Shown here: in pieces, positions 43,922-54,249 of the stretch
Numbering within the stretch: the first letter of the stretch is position 1
How the letters are laid out: the number at the start of each line of letters is the position of its first letter
Assembly: GCF_026913015.1 (NCBI RefSeq)
Contig: NZ_JAPTYD010000009.1
Coordinates: forward strand, 1 to 64,000
Reading direction: 5' to 3'
Length of the DNA stretch: 64,000 nucleotides
Source of the DNA: Paracoccus benzoatiresistens
GTDB taxonomy: Bacteria; Pseudomonadota; Alphaproteobacteria; Rhodobacterales; Rhodobacteraceae
Translations under genes and position numbers: made by a program
The notes under the pieces: generated by a model
The model's database searches: none
What the model was told of the DNA's origin: nothing
What the model saw: the letters and a program-made list of their open reading frames with translations, nothing else

Positions 43922-44809
43922 ATGATCCCATTCCCCAATATCGCCCCCGAGATCTTCACCATCCATCTGGGCGGCCTGACCCTGTCGCTGCGCTGGTATG
44001 CGCTGGCCTATCTGGCGGGGCTGCTGATCGGCTGGCGGATCATCGTTGCCCTGATGCGGCGCGATCGCGTCTGGGGCGACCGGGCGCCCATGGCTTCCGA
44101 CCGCGTGGACGACCTGCTGACCTGGGTGATCCTGGGCGTGATCCTGGGCGGCCGGCTGGGCTTCGTGCTGTTCTACGAACCGGGCTTCTATCTTGCCAAC
44201 CCGGGCGAGATCATCAAGGTCTGGCAGGGCGGCATGAGCTTCCACGGCGGCTTCGCGGGGGTCATCGCGACGACGTGGCTGTTCTGCCGCGCGAACGGCA
44301 TCCCGGCGTTGCGCCTGGCGGATGCCATGGCTGTGGTCGCGCCGATCGGGTTGTTCTTTGGCCGCGTCGCCAACTTCATTAATGCGGAACTCTGGGGCCG
44401 CCCGACCGACCTGCCCTGGGGCGTGATCTTCCCGGGCGAGGCTGCGCAGGCTTGCCCCGGCATCACCGGCCCCTGCGCGCGCCATCCCAGCCAGCTTTAC
44501 GAGGCGGGGCTGGAGGGGCTGCTTCTGGGCCTGATCCTGTTCGCGCTGGTCCGCAGGGGCGGATTGCGCCGTCCGGGGCTGGCCTTCGGCGTGTTTCTTA
44601 CCGGCTACGGGCTGGCGCGCATGTTCGTGGAGCTGTTCCGCGTGGCGGATGCGCAGTTCATCACGCCCGACAACCCGCTTGGCCATGTGATCGGCGGGCC
44701 GGTGATCGGGCTGACCATGGGCCAGCTTCTGTCGCTGCCGATGGTGCTGGCCGGGTTGGTCCTTGTCCTGCGCGCCTGGCGCAGGCCGGCGGTGGCCGCC
44801 GCCGCATGA
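43922..44809 (+). CDS. lgt: Prolipoprotein diacylglyceryl transferase
   Basis: Transfers diacylglycerol to the lipobox Cys of prolipoproteins at the inner membrane. A 295-residue, seven-TM protein with the Lgt signature [26 protein letters not shown], [17 protein letters not shown] start ([12 protein letters not shown]), [26 protein letters not shown], and [10 protein letters not shown]. It overlaps midA by 4 nt (ATGA). Confidence 0.95.
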   Translation: MIPFPNIAPEIFTIHLGGLTLSLRWYALAYLAGLLIGWRIIVALMRRDRVWGDRAPMASDRVDDLLTWVILGVILGGRLGFVLFYEPGFYLANPGEIIKVWQGGMSFHGGFAGVIATTWLFCRANGIPALRLADAMAVVAPIGLFFGRVANFINAELWGRPTDLPWGVIFPGEAAQACPGITGPCARHPSQLYEAGLEGLLLGLILFALVRRGGLRRPGLAFGVFLTGYGLARMFVELFRVADAQFITPDNPLGHVIGGPVIGLTMGQLLSLPMVLAGLVLVLRAWRRPAVAAAA

Positions 44810-45864
44810 CGCCCCTGGCCCAGCTCATCGCGCAGCGCATCCGGGCAACGGGGCCGATCACCCTGGCCGATTACATGGAAATCTGCCTGCTGCACCCGCG
44901 CCATGGCTATTATGCGACGCGCGACCCTTTCGGCGCCAAGGGCGATTTCACCACCGCCCCCGAGATCCATCAGATGTTCGGCGAGTTGTGCGGGCTGGCC
45001 CTGGCGCAGGCCTGGATGGACCAGGGCAGCCCCGCGCCCTTCACCTTGGCCGAGATCGGGCCGGGGCGGGGCACGCTGATGGCCGACATGCTGCGCGCGA
45101 TCCGCAAGGTTCCCGGCATGGCTGGGGCGGCCCAGGTCGCGCTGATCGAGGCATCCCCGCATCTGCGCCAGATCCAGCGGGACCGGCTGGAAACGGTCAC
45201 GCATCTCGACAGTGTCGGGCAGCTGCCTGACAAGCCCCTGTTCCTGATGGCAAACGAGTTCTTCGACGCCCTGCCGATCCGGCAGTACCAGCGCGCCGAA
45301 GACGGCTGGGCCGAACGCATGGTCGGTTTGTCGGACAATGGCCTGCGCCTTGGCCTGGGTCCCGTCGTCCAACTGCCGCGCGAAGGTCAGCCCGGCGACG
45401 TGGTCGAGGAATGTCCCGCCGCGCCCGCCATTGTCGAAGCCATCGCCCGCCGCATCGCGGTTCAGGGGGGCGCCGCGATCTTCATCGATTACGGCGGCTG
45501 GAACGGCTATGGCGATACCTTCCAGGCGCTGCGCAACCACGCCCCGGAAGATCCCCTGGCCCATCCGGGCGAGGCCGACCTGACCGCCCATGTCGACTTT
45601 GCCCCCCTGGCTGCCGCTGCCATCCGGGCAGGGGCCATCGCGTCGCGACCGATCCATCAGGGCGAATGGCTTCTGTCGCTGGGCGCGGCGCAGCGGGCGG
45701 ACCGGCTGGCGGCCGCCGGGGACACGGGCGCTATGGGGGCGCTTCGACGCTTGACCCACCCGGATGAAATGGGTCACTTGTTCAAGGCCATGGCCATCTG
45801 GCCGAAAGGGGCGCCCCCGGTGCCCGGATTTGACAAGCTGAGGCTTCATGCAGACCACGCTTGA
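44806..45864 (+). CDS. MidA/NDUFAF7-family SAM-dependent methyltransferase
   Basis: A 352-residue protein: N-terminal ..[37 protein letters not shown].., SAM motif [29 protein letters not shown]. The human homologue NDUFAF7 dimethylates an Arg of complex I subunit NDUFS2; the bacterial target is presumably complex I too, but not proven. It overlaps lgt (4 nt) and pgeF (17 nt). Confidence 0.9.
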   Translation: MTPLAQLIAQRIRATGPITLADYMEICLLHPRHGYYATRDPFGAKGDFTTAPEIHQMFGELCGLALAQAWMDQGSPAPFTLAEIGPGRGTLMADMLRAIRKVPGMAGAAQVALIEASPHLRQIQRDRLETVTHLDSVGQLPDKPLFLMANEFFDALPIRQYQRAEDGWAERMVGLSDNGLRLGLGPVVQLPREGQPGDVVEECPAAPAIVEAIARRIAVQGGAAIFIDYGGWNGYGDTFQALRNHAPEDPLAHPGEADLTAHVDFAPLAAAAIRAGAIASRPIHQGEWLLSLGAAQRADRLAAAGDTGAMGALRRLTHPDEMGHLFKAMAIWPKGAPPVPGFDKLRLHADHA

Positions 45865-46612
45865 GATCCTGACCCATCCTCTGCTCCGCGATGTCAGGCA
45901 CGGTTTCTTCACCCGCAAGGGCGGCGCATCCTCGGGGCTTTTCGCGGGGCTGAACTGCGGGCGCCGGTCCACCGACCAGACCGAGATGGTGGCCCTGAAC
46001 CGCGGCCGCGTCGCCACGGCCATGGGCATACCCGCCGGTGCCCTGGCGACCGTGAAGCAGGTCCACTCCGCCGATGTGGTCACCCTGACCGAGGCCAGCG
46101 ACATCGCCACCGTCGCCAATACCGAGGCTGACGGCATCGTCACCGCCCGCCGCGACGTGGCCCTGGCGGTGCTGACGGCAGACTGCCAGCCGATCCTGCT
46201 GGCCGACCCCGCCGCCGGGGTGATCGGTGCCTGCCATGCCGGCTGGCGCGGGGCGCTTGACGGCATCATCGAGGCGACGGCCGAGGCCATGCGCGCCCTT
46301 GGCGCCACCCGGATCCGCGCCGTGATCGGTCCCACCATCAGCCAGCGCGCCTATGAGGTCGGCCCCGATTTCATGAACAGCTTCCTGGCCGAGGACGCGG
46401 GCTATGACCGCTTCTTCAGCGGCGGGCCCAACGGACGGCCGATGTTCGACCTGCCGTCCTTTGGCCTGATGCGGCTGCGAGACGCGGGGGTTGATGCCGA
46501 ATGGTCCGGCCATTGCACCTATTCCGACCCGGACAAGTTCTTCAGCTATCGCCGCGCCACGCATGAGGGCGAGGCCGATTACGGCAGGCTGATCTCGGCC
46601 ATCGCGCTTTGA
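45848..46612 (+). CDS. pgeF: Peptidoglycan editing factor PgeF (YfiH, laccase-like fold)
   Basis: A 254-residue protein of the DUF152 copper-oxidase-like fold with KQVHSADVV, TADCQPILLAD, GACHAGWRGALDGIIEAT and WSGHCTYSDPDKFFSYRR. PgeF prevents mis-incorporated amino acids in muropeptides in E. coli. It is part of the lgt-dacB run. Confidence 0.92.
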   Translation: MQTTLEILTHPLLRDVRHGFFTRKGGASSGLFAGLNCGRRSTDQTEMVALNRGRVATAMGIPAGALATVKQVHSADVVTLTEASDIATVANTEADGIVTARRDVALAVLTADCQPILLADPAAGVIGACHAGWRGALDGIIEATAEAMRALGATRIRAVIGPTISQRAYEVGPDFMNSFLAEDAGYDRFFSGGPNGRPMFDLPSFGLMRLRDAGVDAEWSGHCTYSDPDKFFSYRRATHEGEADYGRLISAIAL

Positions 46613-47202
46613 GCCAGGCGGGGCTTCCCCTTGTGCTGCCGGGGTTGCGCATCGGCCTGCTGGGCGGCTCCTTCGATCCCGCGCATGAAGGCCATGTCGC
46701 CATCACCCAGGCCGCCCTGCGTCGGTTCCGGCTGGACCGCGTCTGGTGGCTTGTCTCGCCCGGCAATCCGTTGAAGGCGCGGGGGCCTGCGCCGATGGCG
46801 GAACGGCTTGCCCACGCCCGGCGCCTTGCAACCGATCCGCGCGTCCTTGTGACCGATGTCGAGCAGCGCCTTGGCACCCGCATGACGGCGGACACCATCG
46901 CCGCGCTGAGGCGTATTTATCCCGGCGTGCGCTTCGTCTGGCTGATGGGGTCGGACAATCTGGTGCAGTTCCACCGTTGGGACCGCTGGAGGCAGATCGC
47001 AGCCAGCGTCCCCATCGGCGTGCTGGCCCGGCCCGGATCGCGGACATCGGCCCGCCACTCGATCGCCGCGCTGGCCTTGGCGCGCGCGCGCCTGCCGCAG
47101 TGGCAGGCCGGGACATTGGCCCTGCGCAGGCCGCCTGCCTGGGTGCTGCTCAACCTGCCGATGTCCCGCCAGTCCTCGACCGCGCTGAGGGCACGGAAAT
47201 GA
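46609..47202 (+). CDS. nadD: Nicotinate-nucleotide adenylyltransferase
   Basis: Converts NaMN to NaAD in NAD synthesis. A 197-residue protein with the nucleotidyltransferase motif GLLGGSFDPAHEGHVAIT and VWWLVSPGNPLK, WLMGSDNLVQFHRWDRW, and a C-terminal SRQSSTALR (ISxTxIR-like). The best start is a TTG at 46609 overlapping the pgeF stop in TTGA; no ATG lies upstream of the motif, so a non-ATG start is required. Confidence 0.92.
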   Translation: MSQAGLPLVLPGLRIGLLGGSFDPAHEGHVAITQAALRRFRLDRVWWLVSPGNPLKARGPAPMAERLAHARRLATDPRVLVTDVEQRLGTRMTADTIAALRRIYPGVRFVWLMGSDNLVQFHRWDRWRQIAASVPIGVLARPGSRTSARHSIAALALARARLPQWQAGTLALRRPPAWVLLNLPMSRQSSTALRARK

Positions 47203-48572
47203 TGCGGCGGCGCAGCCTTCTGGCGGGGCTTGCCGCGCTGCCGGTGGCGCCGGCCTGGGCCCGTCCCCTGGCCAAGCCCTCCTTTACGGCAGGTCCGGTG
47301 GTTGCCACGGCCGGGCTGCCCGGCATCGTTGCCTATGCGCGCATGGACCTGCCCGGGGAGGCGCTGTCGGACGCCGCGCTGGCTGCCGCACCGATGATGC
47401 CCGCCAGCACGCTGAAGGCGGTGACGGCGCTTTACGCCCTGGCTCGGCTGGGGCGCAGCCGCAGGTTTGCCACCCGCGTCATCCGCGCGGGCGACATGCT
47501 GGTCCTGGCCGGGGGCGGCGATCCTCTGCTGTCTACCGACGATCTGGCGCGGCTGGCGGGCGACCTTGCCGCGACCGGCCAGCCCGCGCCTGCGCGCTTT
47601 GCCGTCTGGGGCGGCGCACTGCCGCAGGTCGAGGAACTCGTGCCAGCGCAGGCCGACCACCTGGCCTACAACCCCGCCCTGTCCGGGATGATCCTGAACT
47701 TCAACCGCGTGCATCTGGGCTGGCGGCGCACGGGCGGCGCGCTTCAGATGTCGCTGGAGGCGCGGGCGGCAAGCCATTCCCCGCGCGCCTATACGATCAC
47801 GGCGGCGCCGGGGGACCAGGCCGATCTCTTTTCCTGGCAAGAGGATGGCGGCCGCGAAAGCTGGACCGTTTCGCGCAGCGCCGTGAACCGTCCCGGCAGC
47901 CGCTGGCTGCCCGTCCGCAAGCCTGAACTCTATGCGGGCGACGTGTTCCAGACCCTGTGCCGCGCCAGGGGGCTGGTCCTGCCCACGCCAGAGGTTATCC
48001 GCGACCTGCCCCCGGGCGAGGTCGTGGCCAGCCACTCCAGTCCGCCGTTGGAGGAGATCCTGCGCGGTATGCTCTATTTCTCGACCAACCTGACGGCCGA
48101 GGTCGTGGGCCTGCACGCCAGCGGCGCGTCGGACCTTGCGGCTTCGGGTCGCGCGATGATGGCGTGGCTGGGGGCACAGGGGCAGGGCGCGGACTTCACT
48201 CTTTCCGATCATTCCGGCCTGTCGCCCGACAGCCGGGTGACGGCGCGGGGCATGGCGCGGCTGCTGGCGGGGCCGGGACTGGCGGCAGGCCTGCCCGATC
48301 TGCTGAAGCCGCACCCGCTGGACGAGGATTCTGTCCGCGACCCCGCGCCAGTCGGGCAGGTCCGGGCCAAGACCGGGACGCTGAACTTCGTGTCGAACCT
48401 GGCTGGCTATGTCACCCGACCGGATGGCGGGCAGTCGGCCTTCGCGATCCTTGCCGCCGACCCGTCGCGGCAGGCGGCGACTTCGGGGCAGGAACTGCCC
48501 GCAGGCGTGCTGTCCTGGACGCGTGACGCCAGGCAGCTTCAGCGCGACATGCTGACGATCTGGTCTAGCTAG
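47199..48572 (+). CDS. dacB: D-alanyl-D-alanine carboxypeptidase/endopeptidase (PBP4 family)
   Basis: A 457-residue periplasmic penicillin-binding protein with a signal peptide that begins MMRRRSLLAGLAALPVA and could be Tat-dependent. Active-site motifs are SxxK in PASTLKAVTALYAL, SxN in STNLTAEVVG and KTG in RAKTGTLNF. It trims or cleaves peptidoglycan cross-links. It overlaps nadD by 4 nt and shares CTAG with the convergent TerB gene. Confidence 0.92.
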   Translation: MMRRRSLLAGLAALPVAPAWARPLAKPSFTAGPVVATAGLPGIVAYARMDLPGEALSDAALAAAPMMPASTLKAVTALYALARLGRSRRFATRVIRAGDMLVLAGGGDPLLSTDDLARLAGDLAATGQPAPARFAVWGGALPQVEELVPAQADHLAYNPALSGMILNFNRVHLGWRRTGGALQMSLEARAASHSPRAYTITAAPGDQADLFSWQEDGGRESWTVSRSAVNRPGSRWLPVRKPELYAGDVFQTLCRARGLVLPTPEVIRDLPPGEVVASHSSPPLEEILRGMLYFSTNLTAEVVGLHASGASDLAASGRAMMAWLGAQGQGADFTLSDHSGLSPDSRVTARGMARLLAGPGLAAGLPDLLKPHPLDEDSVRDPAPVGQVRAKTGTLNFVSNLAGYVTRPDGGQSAFAILAADPSRQAATSGQELPAGVLSWTRDARQLQRDMLTIWSS

Positions 48573-48991
48573 AGGACCCGGTGGCGAACCTGGGCCGACA
48601 GCTCGATGGCTGCGGCGTGAAGGCGGGGAATGTTCAACTGGTGCCGGATCTCGGCCAGCATGGCGACCTCGCCCTCATACAGGCGACCGTCGGCGGCCCC
48701 CACGTCGCAGGCCAGGGCATAGGCCGTTTCGTACAGCTTTTCCGGCAAGGCGTCGCGGATCAGGCCGAACAGGGCGTCGAGGCCGTCTTCTTCCTCGAAA
48801 AGGGTCATGACCGTCTGGCTGATCGCCCGGATGCGCTCATCGTCGTATTTGGCAAAGACCGGGTAGTGATCGACGCTGCGCTGGATCGCGACCAGTTCCG
48901 AGGTCCGATAGGTCTGATCGGACGCTGACACGGCCACCATCACCGCCACCAATGCGTCGCAAGGCGAGAACGAGGGCAGTTCAATGGTCAT
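48569..48991 (-). CDS. TerB-family (tellurite-resistance-like) protein
   Basis: A 140-residue all-helical protein with the TerB-like acidic pattern (ALVAVMVAVSASDQTYRTSELVAIQR.., ALACDVGAADGRLYEGEVAMLAEI), suggesting metal binding. A single-gene TerB without terC/D/E is common in alphaproteobacteria and is not evidence of tellurite resistance. Its function is unknown. Confidence 0.85.
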   Translation of the reverse strand: MTIELPSFSPCDALVAVMVAVSASDQTYRTSELVAIQRSVDHYPVFAKYDDERIRAISQTVMTLFEEEDGLDALFGLIRDALPEKLYETAYALACDVGAADGRLYEGEVAMLAEIRHQLNIPRLHAAAIELSAQVRHRVL

Positions 48992-49085
48992 GTCTTGTCC
49001 TTTGGCAATCGGTTCCGGCGCAAATTATTGACGATTCAGCCGGCTTTCAATAAGGCGTCGTGGTCTTGGAACAGGAGAAGACGCA

Positions 49086-50669
49086 ATGACCACCCTGCGC
49101 GATGCCGCGATGCAATCGAAGGCCTGGCCGTTCGAGGAGGCGCGCCGGGTGCTCAAACGCTATGAGAAGAAAGACCCCGAAAAGGGCTTTGTCCTGTTCG
49201 AGACAGGCTACGGCCCCTCGGGCCTGCCGCATATCGGCACGTTCGGTGAGGTGGCGCGGACCACGATGATCCGCCGCGCCTTCGAGATCATCAGCGACAT
49301 TCCGACCCGGCTGTTCTGCTTTTCCGACGACATGGACGGGATGCGCAAGGTTCCCGAGAATGTTCCCAACCAGGACATGCTGAAGCAGCACCTTCAGGAA
49401 CCGCTGACCACGGTGCCCGACCCTTTTGGCGAATACGACAGCTTCGGCGGCCACAACAACGCCATGCTGCGCCGCTTCCTGGACACCTTCGGGTTTGAGT
49501 ACGAATTCATCAGCGCGACCGAGTTCTACAAGTCTGGCCAGTTCGACGAGACGCTGCTGCTGGCCGCCGAGCGCTATGACGCGATCATGGAGGTCATGCT
49601 GGCCAGCCTGCGCGAGGAACGCCAGCAGACCTATTCGTGCTTCCTGCCGATCAGCCCCAAGACCGGCAAGGTGCTGTATGTGCCGATCAAGAATGTGGAC
49701 GCCAGGAACGGCACCATCACCTTCGACGACGAGGACGGGCACGAACTGACCCTGCCGGTCACGGGCGGCAATGTGAAGCTGCAATGGAAGCCCGATTTCG
49801 GCGCCCGCTGGGCCGCGCTGGACGTGGACTTCGAGATGTATGGCAAGGACCATTCCACCAACACGCCGATCTATGACGGCATCTGCCGGATTCTGGGAGG
49901 CCGGGCGCCCGAGCATTTCACCTATGAGCTGTTCCTGGACCAGCACGGGCAGAAGATCAGCAAGTCCAAGGGCAACGGGCTGTCCATCGACGAATGGCTG
50001 ACCTATGCGGCCACCGAAAGCCTGTCCTATTTCATGTACCAGAAGCCGAAGACGGCCAAGCGGATGTACTTCGATGTCATCCCGAAGGCCGTCGATGAAT
50101 ATCACCAGCAGCTGCGCGCCTATCCCGACCAGCCGGTGGACCAGCAGCTTGCCAACCCGGTCTGGCACATCCATGGCGGCGACGTTCCGGCCTCGGACAT
50201 GGTGGTGCCGTTCCAGATGCTGCTGAACCTGGCCTCGGTCGCGGGTGCCAAGGACAAGGACGGGCTGTGGGGTTTCATCCGCCGCTACGCGCCCGAGGCA
50301 TCGCCCGAGACCCATCCGGGCTTGGACCAGGCGGCGGGCTTTGCCGTGCGCTACTTCGCCGACTTCGTGGCGCCCACCCGCCAGTTCCGCGCGCCCACCG
50401 AGGTCGAGCGCCGGGCGATGGAGGACCTGGCCGGGCGGCTTGCCGCATGGGACCAGCACGCCGATCCGGAGGCGTTGCAGTCGATGGTCTTCGCCATCGG
50501 CAAGGAGCACGGGTTCGAGCCGCTGCGCGACTGGTTCGCGGCGCTGTACCAGGTGCTGCTGGGTGCGGACCAGGGGCCGCGCTTCGGCGGGTTCATCGCG
50601 CTTTACGGGATCGATGAAACCCGCGCGCTGATCGAGAAAGCCTTGGCCGGAGAGTTGACGGCGGCCTAG
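49086..50669 (+). CDS. lysK: Class I lysyl-tRNA synthetase
   Basis: Charges tRNA-Lys. A 527-residue class I enzyme, recognised by [14 protein letters not shown] (HIGH motif) and KISKSKGNG (KMSKS motif), the archaeal/alphaproteobacterial form rather than the class II LysS. AGGAGAAG lies ~8 nt upstream of the ATG. It converges on recR with a shared CTAG. Confidence 0.95.
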   Translation: MTTLRDAAMQSKAWPFEEARRVLKRYEKKDPEKGFVLFETGYGPSGLPHIGTFGEVARTTMIRRAFEIISDIPTRLFCFSDDMDGMRKVPENVPNQDMLKQHLQEPLTTVPDPFGEYDSFGGHNNAMLRRFLDTFGFEYEFISATEFYKSGQFDETLLLAAERYDAIMEVMLASLREERQQTYSCFLPISPKTGKVLYVPIKNVDARNGTITFDDEDGHELTLPVTGGNVKLQWKPDFGARWAALDVDFEMYGKDHSTNTPIYDGICRILGGRAPEHFTYELFLDQHGQKISKSKGNGLSIDEWLTYAATESLSYFMYQKPKTAKRMYFDVIPKAVDEYHQQLRAYPDQPVDQQLANPVWHIHGGDVPASDMVVPFQMLLNLASVAGAKDKDGLWGFIRRYAPEASPETHPGLDQAAGFAVRYFADFVAPTRQFRAPTEVERRAMEDLAGRLAAWDQHADPEALQSMVFAIGKEHGFEPLRDWFAALYQVLLGADQGPRFGGFIALYGIDETRALIEKALAGELTAA

Positions 50670-51265
50670 AGCCGCCGCCGCGCGCGCAGGGCCGCGCTGA
50701 TCGTGCCGTCGTCGAGGTAGTCCAATTCCCCGCCGATCGGCACGCCCTGCGCCAGGCCCGTGACCGTTGCGCCGCTGTCGGCCAGGGCGTCGGCAATGTA
50801 ATGGGCGGTCGTCTGGCCATCAACGGTGGCATTCAGGGCAAGGATCACCTCGCGGATCTTCTCGCGCTCGACCCGGCCGATCAGGGCGGGGATGCCCAGG
50901 TCGTCCGGTCCAACCTCGTCCAGCGCCGACAGCGTTCCGCCCAGCACGTGATAGCGGCCGCCAAAGGCCCTGCCGCGTTCCATCGCCCAAAGGTCCGCCA
51001 CGTCCTGGACCACGCAAATCTCTCCGGTCGCGCGGGCGGGGTCAGAGCAGATCGCGCATTCGTCGCGGTCGGTGATGTTGCCGCAGGTAATGCATTCGCG
51101 GGAATTGAGCGCCACGCGTTCCAGAAGATCGGCAAGCTGCGACATCTGACCGCTGCGCTTGCGGATCAGGTGCAGCACGATCCGCCGGGCGGATCGCGGT
51201 CCAAGCCCCGGCAGCCGCGCCATCAGCCCGACAAGCGCCTGGATGTCGTCGCTGCCTTCCTTCAT
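50666..51265 (-). CDS. recR: Recombination protein RecR
   Basis: A 199-residue RecF-pathway protein: helix-hairpin-helix ([17 protein letters not shown]), C4 zinc finger ([16 protein letters not shown]), Toprim domain ([16 protein letters not shown]) and C-terminal [18 protein letters not shown]. It binds DNA gaps with RecO/RecF. It is the last gene of dnaX-ybaB-recR, the usual order. Confidence 0.96.
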   Translation of the reverse strand: MKEGSDDIQALVGLMARLPGLGPRSARRIVLHLIRKRSGQMSQLADLLERVALNSRECITCGNITDRDECAICSDPARATGEICVVQDVADLWAMERGRAFGGRYHVLGGTLSALDEVGPDDLGIPALIGRVEREKIREVILALNATVDGQTTAHYIADALADSGATVTGLAQGVPIGGELDYLDDGTISAALRARRRL

Positions 51266-51279
51266 TCACGGGCCGCCAT

Positions 51280-51624
51280 TCAGAAGGGCAGCTTCATGTC
51301 GGCGGGCAGGCCCAGTTCCTGGGTGATGCGGGCCATTTCGGACTGCATCTTTTCCTGCGCCTTGCGCTGCGCGTCCTTGATCGCGGCCAGGATCAGATCC
51401 TCGACCACTTCCTTTTCCGAGGGCACGAAGATCGACGGATCGATCTCCAGCGCGGTCAGCTCTCCCTTGGCGGTGGCGGTCGCCTTGACCAGGCCCGCGC
51501 CGGATTCGCCGGTCACGGTGATCGTGTCCAGGCTGGCCTGCATCTGGCCCATCCGTTCCTGCATGTCCTTGGCAGCCTTCATCATCTTGGCCATGTCGCC
51601 AAAGCCGCCCAAACCCTTGATCAT
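51280..51624 (-). CDS. ybaB: YbaB/EbfC nucleoid-associated protein
   Basis: A 114-residue protein starting MIKGLGGFGDMAKMMKAAKDM with ALEIDPSIF and VVEDLILAAIKDAQRKAQEKM; both are characteristic of the YbaB tweezer-like DNA-binding dimer. It sits between dnaX and recR, as in many bacteria. Confidence 0.95.
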   Translation of the reverse strand: MIKGLGGFGDMAKMMKAAKDMQERMGQMQASLDTITVTGESGAGLVKATATAKGELTALEIDPSIFVPSEKEVVEDLILAAIKDAQRKAQEKMQSEMARITQELGLPADMKLPF

Positions 51625-51627
51625 TGT

Positions 51628-53400
51628 TCAGTCCTCATCCTCGAAGGGGTCCCATTCCTCGACCTCGGCCACCGGGCCCTGGGTCAGTTCGTGCGGGTTC
51701 GTGGCGCCCTCGGCCACATCCTCGACCTGCGCATCGGGCGCAGCGCGGGTCACGCGCTTCAGCGTGGCGCCGGGAAAGGTCGCCAGAACCTGCTGCACGA
51801 TCGGCAGTTGCAGGGCGCGTTCCTCTCGCTTGCGCTGCTCGGCCGCCTGCTGTTCGGCAATGGTCGGCGCGCCGCCCTCATTGGTGACCGTGACCGCCCA
51901 GCGTTGCCCACCGGTCCATCCGCGCAGTCGTTCGGCCAGCTTTTGCGCCAGATCGCGAGGGGCGTTGCCCTTCGGCTCGAATTCGATCCGGCCGGGGCTG
52001 TAGCGGACAAGCCCCACATGCTTTTCGACCTGCACCAGCAGCAGCATGTCGCCCATCCGGCGGATCAGTTCCAGGACCGAAGCGAAGTCCGGCCAGGCCG
52101 CGAAGGCATCCGGGCTGACAGCCAGCGCGGTCGCGGCGCCCGACCGCTGCGCGATGACCGGCGCGGGACGGACGGCGCGCGGCGCCTGTGAGGGCGCCGC
52201 AGGCGCGCCTGCGCGCGCAAAGTCGCCCGCCGCCTGCGCCTGCTGGACGCGTCGGATCAGCGCCTCGGGGTCGGGAAGGTCGGCCACATGGGTCAGGCGG
52301 ATGACCGCCATTTCGGCCGCCATCATGGCGTTCGGCGCGGCCGAGACCTCCTCCAGTGCCTTGAGCAGCATCTGCCACAGCCGGGTCAGCACCCGCATCG
52401 CCAGCCGGTCGGCCAGTTCCTTGCCGCGCACCCGTTCGTCCGGCGCAATCGTCGGATCGTCGCCCGCATCCGGCGTGATCTTCACGACGGAAATCCAGTG
52501 CGTGATTTCCGCCAGGTCGCGCAGCACGGCCACGGGATCGGCGCCATCGGCATATTGCGATTGCAGCTCGGTCAGGGCGGATGCGGCATCGCCGCGCAGG
52601 ATCATCTCGAACAAATCGATGACGCGGCCCCGGTCGGCAAGGCCCAGCATGGCGCGGACCTGTTCGGCGGTCGTTTCGCCCGCGCCGTGGCTGATCGCCT
52701 GGTCCAGCAGGCTGGTCGCGTCGCGGGCGGATCCTTCCGCCGCGCGGGTGATCAGCGCCAAGGCGTCGTCGGTGATCTGCGCGCCTTCTGCAGTCGCAAT
52801 GCGGCGCAACAGCGCGATCATCACCTCGGGCTCGATCCGGCGCAGGTCGAAGCGCTGGCAGCGCGACAGGACCGTGACGGGAACCTTGCGGATTTCGGTC
52901 GTGGCGAAGATGAACTTCACATGCGGGGGCGGTTCCTCCAGCGTCTTCAGCAGCGCGTTGAAGGCGCTGGTGGACAGCATGTGGACTTCGTCGATGATGT
53001 AGATCTTGTAGCGCGCCGAGGCCGCCCGGTAATGCACGCTTTCAATGATCTCGCGGATGTCGTTCACGCCGGTGCGCGATGCGGCGTCCATTTCCAGCAC
53101 ATCGACATGGCGGCCCTCGCTGATCGCCACGCAATGCTCGCAGGTGCCGCAGGGTTCGGTGGTCGGCCCGCCCTGGCCGTCGGGGCCGATGCAGTTCATG
53201 CCCTTGGCGATGATCCGCGCCGTCGTGGTCTTGCCGGTGCCGCGGATGCCGGTCATCACGAAGGCCTGCGCGATGCGGTCGGCGGCAAAGGCGTTCTTCA
53301 GGGTGCGCACCATCGCGTCCTGACCGACCAGGTCGGCAAAGGTCTCGGGCCGGTATTTTCGGGCCAGGACCTGATAAGTCGGCGCGGCGTCTTGGGGCAT
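51628..53400 (-). CDS. dnaX: DNA polymerase III subunit gamma/tau
   Basis: Clamp-loader ATPase of the replisome. N-terminal YQVLARKYRPETFADLVGQD, Walker A GIRGTGKTTTARIIAKGMNC, zinc site with CGTCEHC, Walker B IDEVHMLS and sensor-1 region FIFATTEIRKVP are all present. A tau-like C-terminal extension (~220 residues) ends in an acidic EVEEWDPFEDED. ATG 53400 gives 590 residues; a TTG 5 codons upstream (53415) is possible. There is no obvious slippery A-run for a gamma frameshift. Confidence 0.95.
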   Translation of the reverse strand: MPQDAAPTYQVLARKYRPETFADLVGQDAMVRTLKNAFAADRIAQAFVMTGIRGTGKTTTARIIAKGMNCIGPDGQGGPTTEPCGTCEHCVAISEGRHVDVLEMDAASRTGVNDIREIIESVHYRAASARYKIYIIDEVHMLSTSAFNALLKTLEEPPPHVKFIFATTEIRKVPVTVLSRCQRFDLRRIEPEVMIALLRRIATAEGAQITDDALALITRAAEGSARDATSLLDQAISHGAGETTAEQVRAMLGLADRGRVIDLFEMILRGDAASALTELQSQYADGADPVAVLRDLAEITHWISVVKITPDAGDDPTIAPDERVRGKELADRLAMRVLTRLWQMLLKALEEVSAAPNAMMAAEMAVIRLTHVADLPDPEALIRRVQQAQAAGDFARAGAPAAPSQAPRAVRPAPVIAQRSGAATALAVSPDAFAAWPDFASVLELIRRMGDMLLLVQVEKHVGLVRYSPGRIEFEPKGNAPRDLAQKLAERLRGWTGGQRWAVTVTNEGGAPTIAEQQAAEQRKREERALQLPIVQQVLATFPGATLKRVTRAAPDAQVEDVAEGATNPHELTQGPVAEVEEWDPFEDED

Positions 53401-53463
53401 CGTAGGGTCCGTCAAAGGGTCATGCCGAACCTAGTCGCTGGCACCCGGCGCGGCAAGGGCAGC

Positions 53464-54195
53464 CTATTCGGCAGGCTCGGGGACGGTGCCTCGGCGCATC
53501 TGGCGGAACTTGTCCCAGGCCTCGTTCAGGCGGCGGGTGCGGGCCTCGGCCAGGCGCACGGCCTCGGGCGGAAGGCCGCGGGCGATGGCGCGGTCTGGAT
53601 GGGCTTCCAGGATCAGCGACCGGAACCGCTTGCGCGCCTCGGGCAAGGGGGTGTCGATCGGGATGCCCAGCACGTCGCAGGGCGGGCAGCCGGTCTGGCG
53701 GTCATGGCGCAGGCGGATGGCGGCGGTGCGTTCGGCGGGCAGGCCGAAGATGCGGCCGACCTCGTCGATGAACAGGATTTCATTCTCGTGCATCCCGCCA
53801 TCGGCCACGGCGATGATGCACAACCCCTCGATCACGTCGGCCAGCACCGGGTCCCCGGCCGGGAACATGGCGGCGATGCGGCGCGCCCAGGCGTCGAAGC
53901 CCGCCACGTCCTGCCGCGCCAGGTCGAAGACGCGGGCGGCGTTCTTTTCCTCAGCGCGCGGGATGATGAAGACGCGGCGGAAGGCCGCGACCTCGGACCG
54001 GGCCACGGCGCCGTCGGATTTCGCCAGCTTCGCCCCAAGGGCGATCACGGCGATGGTGAAGGCGACGGACCGTTCGGGCGGGATCGCGGCGCGCGCGCTG
54101 CCCAGAAGCGCGGCCAGCCGGTCGCCGATGCGCTGCCAGAAGCTGCGGGGCTTCGGCAGGCTGGGGCAGGGGGTATCGGTCGCGCGCATGTCCAT
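53464..54195 (-). CDS. TerB-J-domain co-chaperone (DjlA-like)
   Basis: A 243-residue protein. The N-terminal ~150 residues are TerB/DjlA-like (VAFTIAVIALGAKLAKSDGAVARSEVAAFRRVF..IAVADGGMHENEILFIDEV), and the C-terminal J domain carries HPD in ILEAHPDRAIARG. Unlike E. coli DjlA there is no strong N-terminal TM, so it is probably cytosolic. It should stimulate a DnaK-type chaperone. Confidence 0.88.
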   Translation of the reverse strand: MDMRATDTPCPSLPKPRSFWQRIGDRLAALLGSARAAIPPERSVAFTIAVIALGAKLAKSDGAVARSEVAAFRRVFIIPRAEEKNAARVFDLARQDVAGFDAWARRIAAMFPAGDPVLADVIEGLCIIAVADGGMHENEILFIDEVGRIFGLPAERTAAIRLRHDRQTGCPPCDVLGIPIDTPLPEARKRFRSLILEAHPDRAIARGLPPEAVRLAEARTRRLNEAWDKFRQMRRGTVPEPAE

Positions 54196-54249
54196 GGTCG
54201 CAGGTTAGCGGGTAATGGCGGGCAAGTGTAGGGGCAGGGTGTCGCACCC

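Noticed and set aside
48569..48991. Tellurite resistance determinant
   Set aside because: A lone TerB-fold protein without terC/D/E/Z neighbours does not indicate tellurite resistance.
52288..54231. 647-codon plus-strand open frame opposite dnaX and the J-domain gene
   Set aside because: Composition is that of antisense high-GC sequence; both sense genes are certain.
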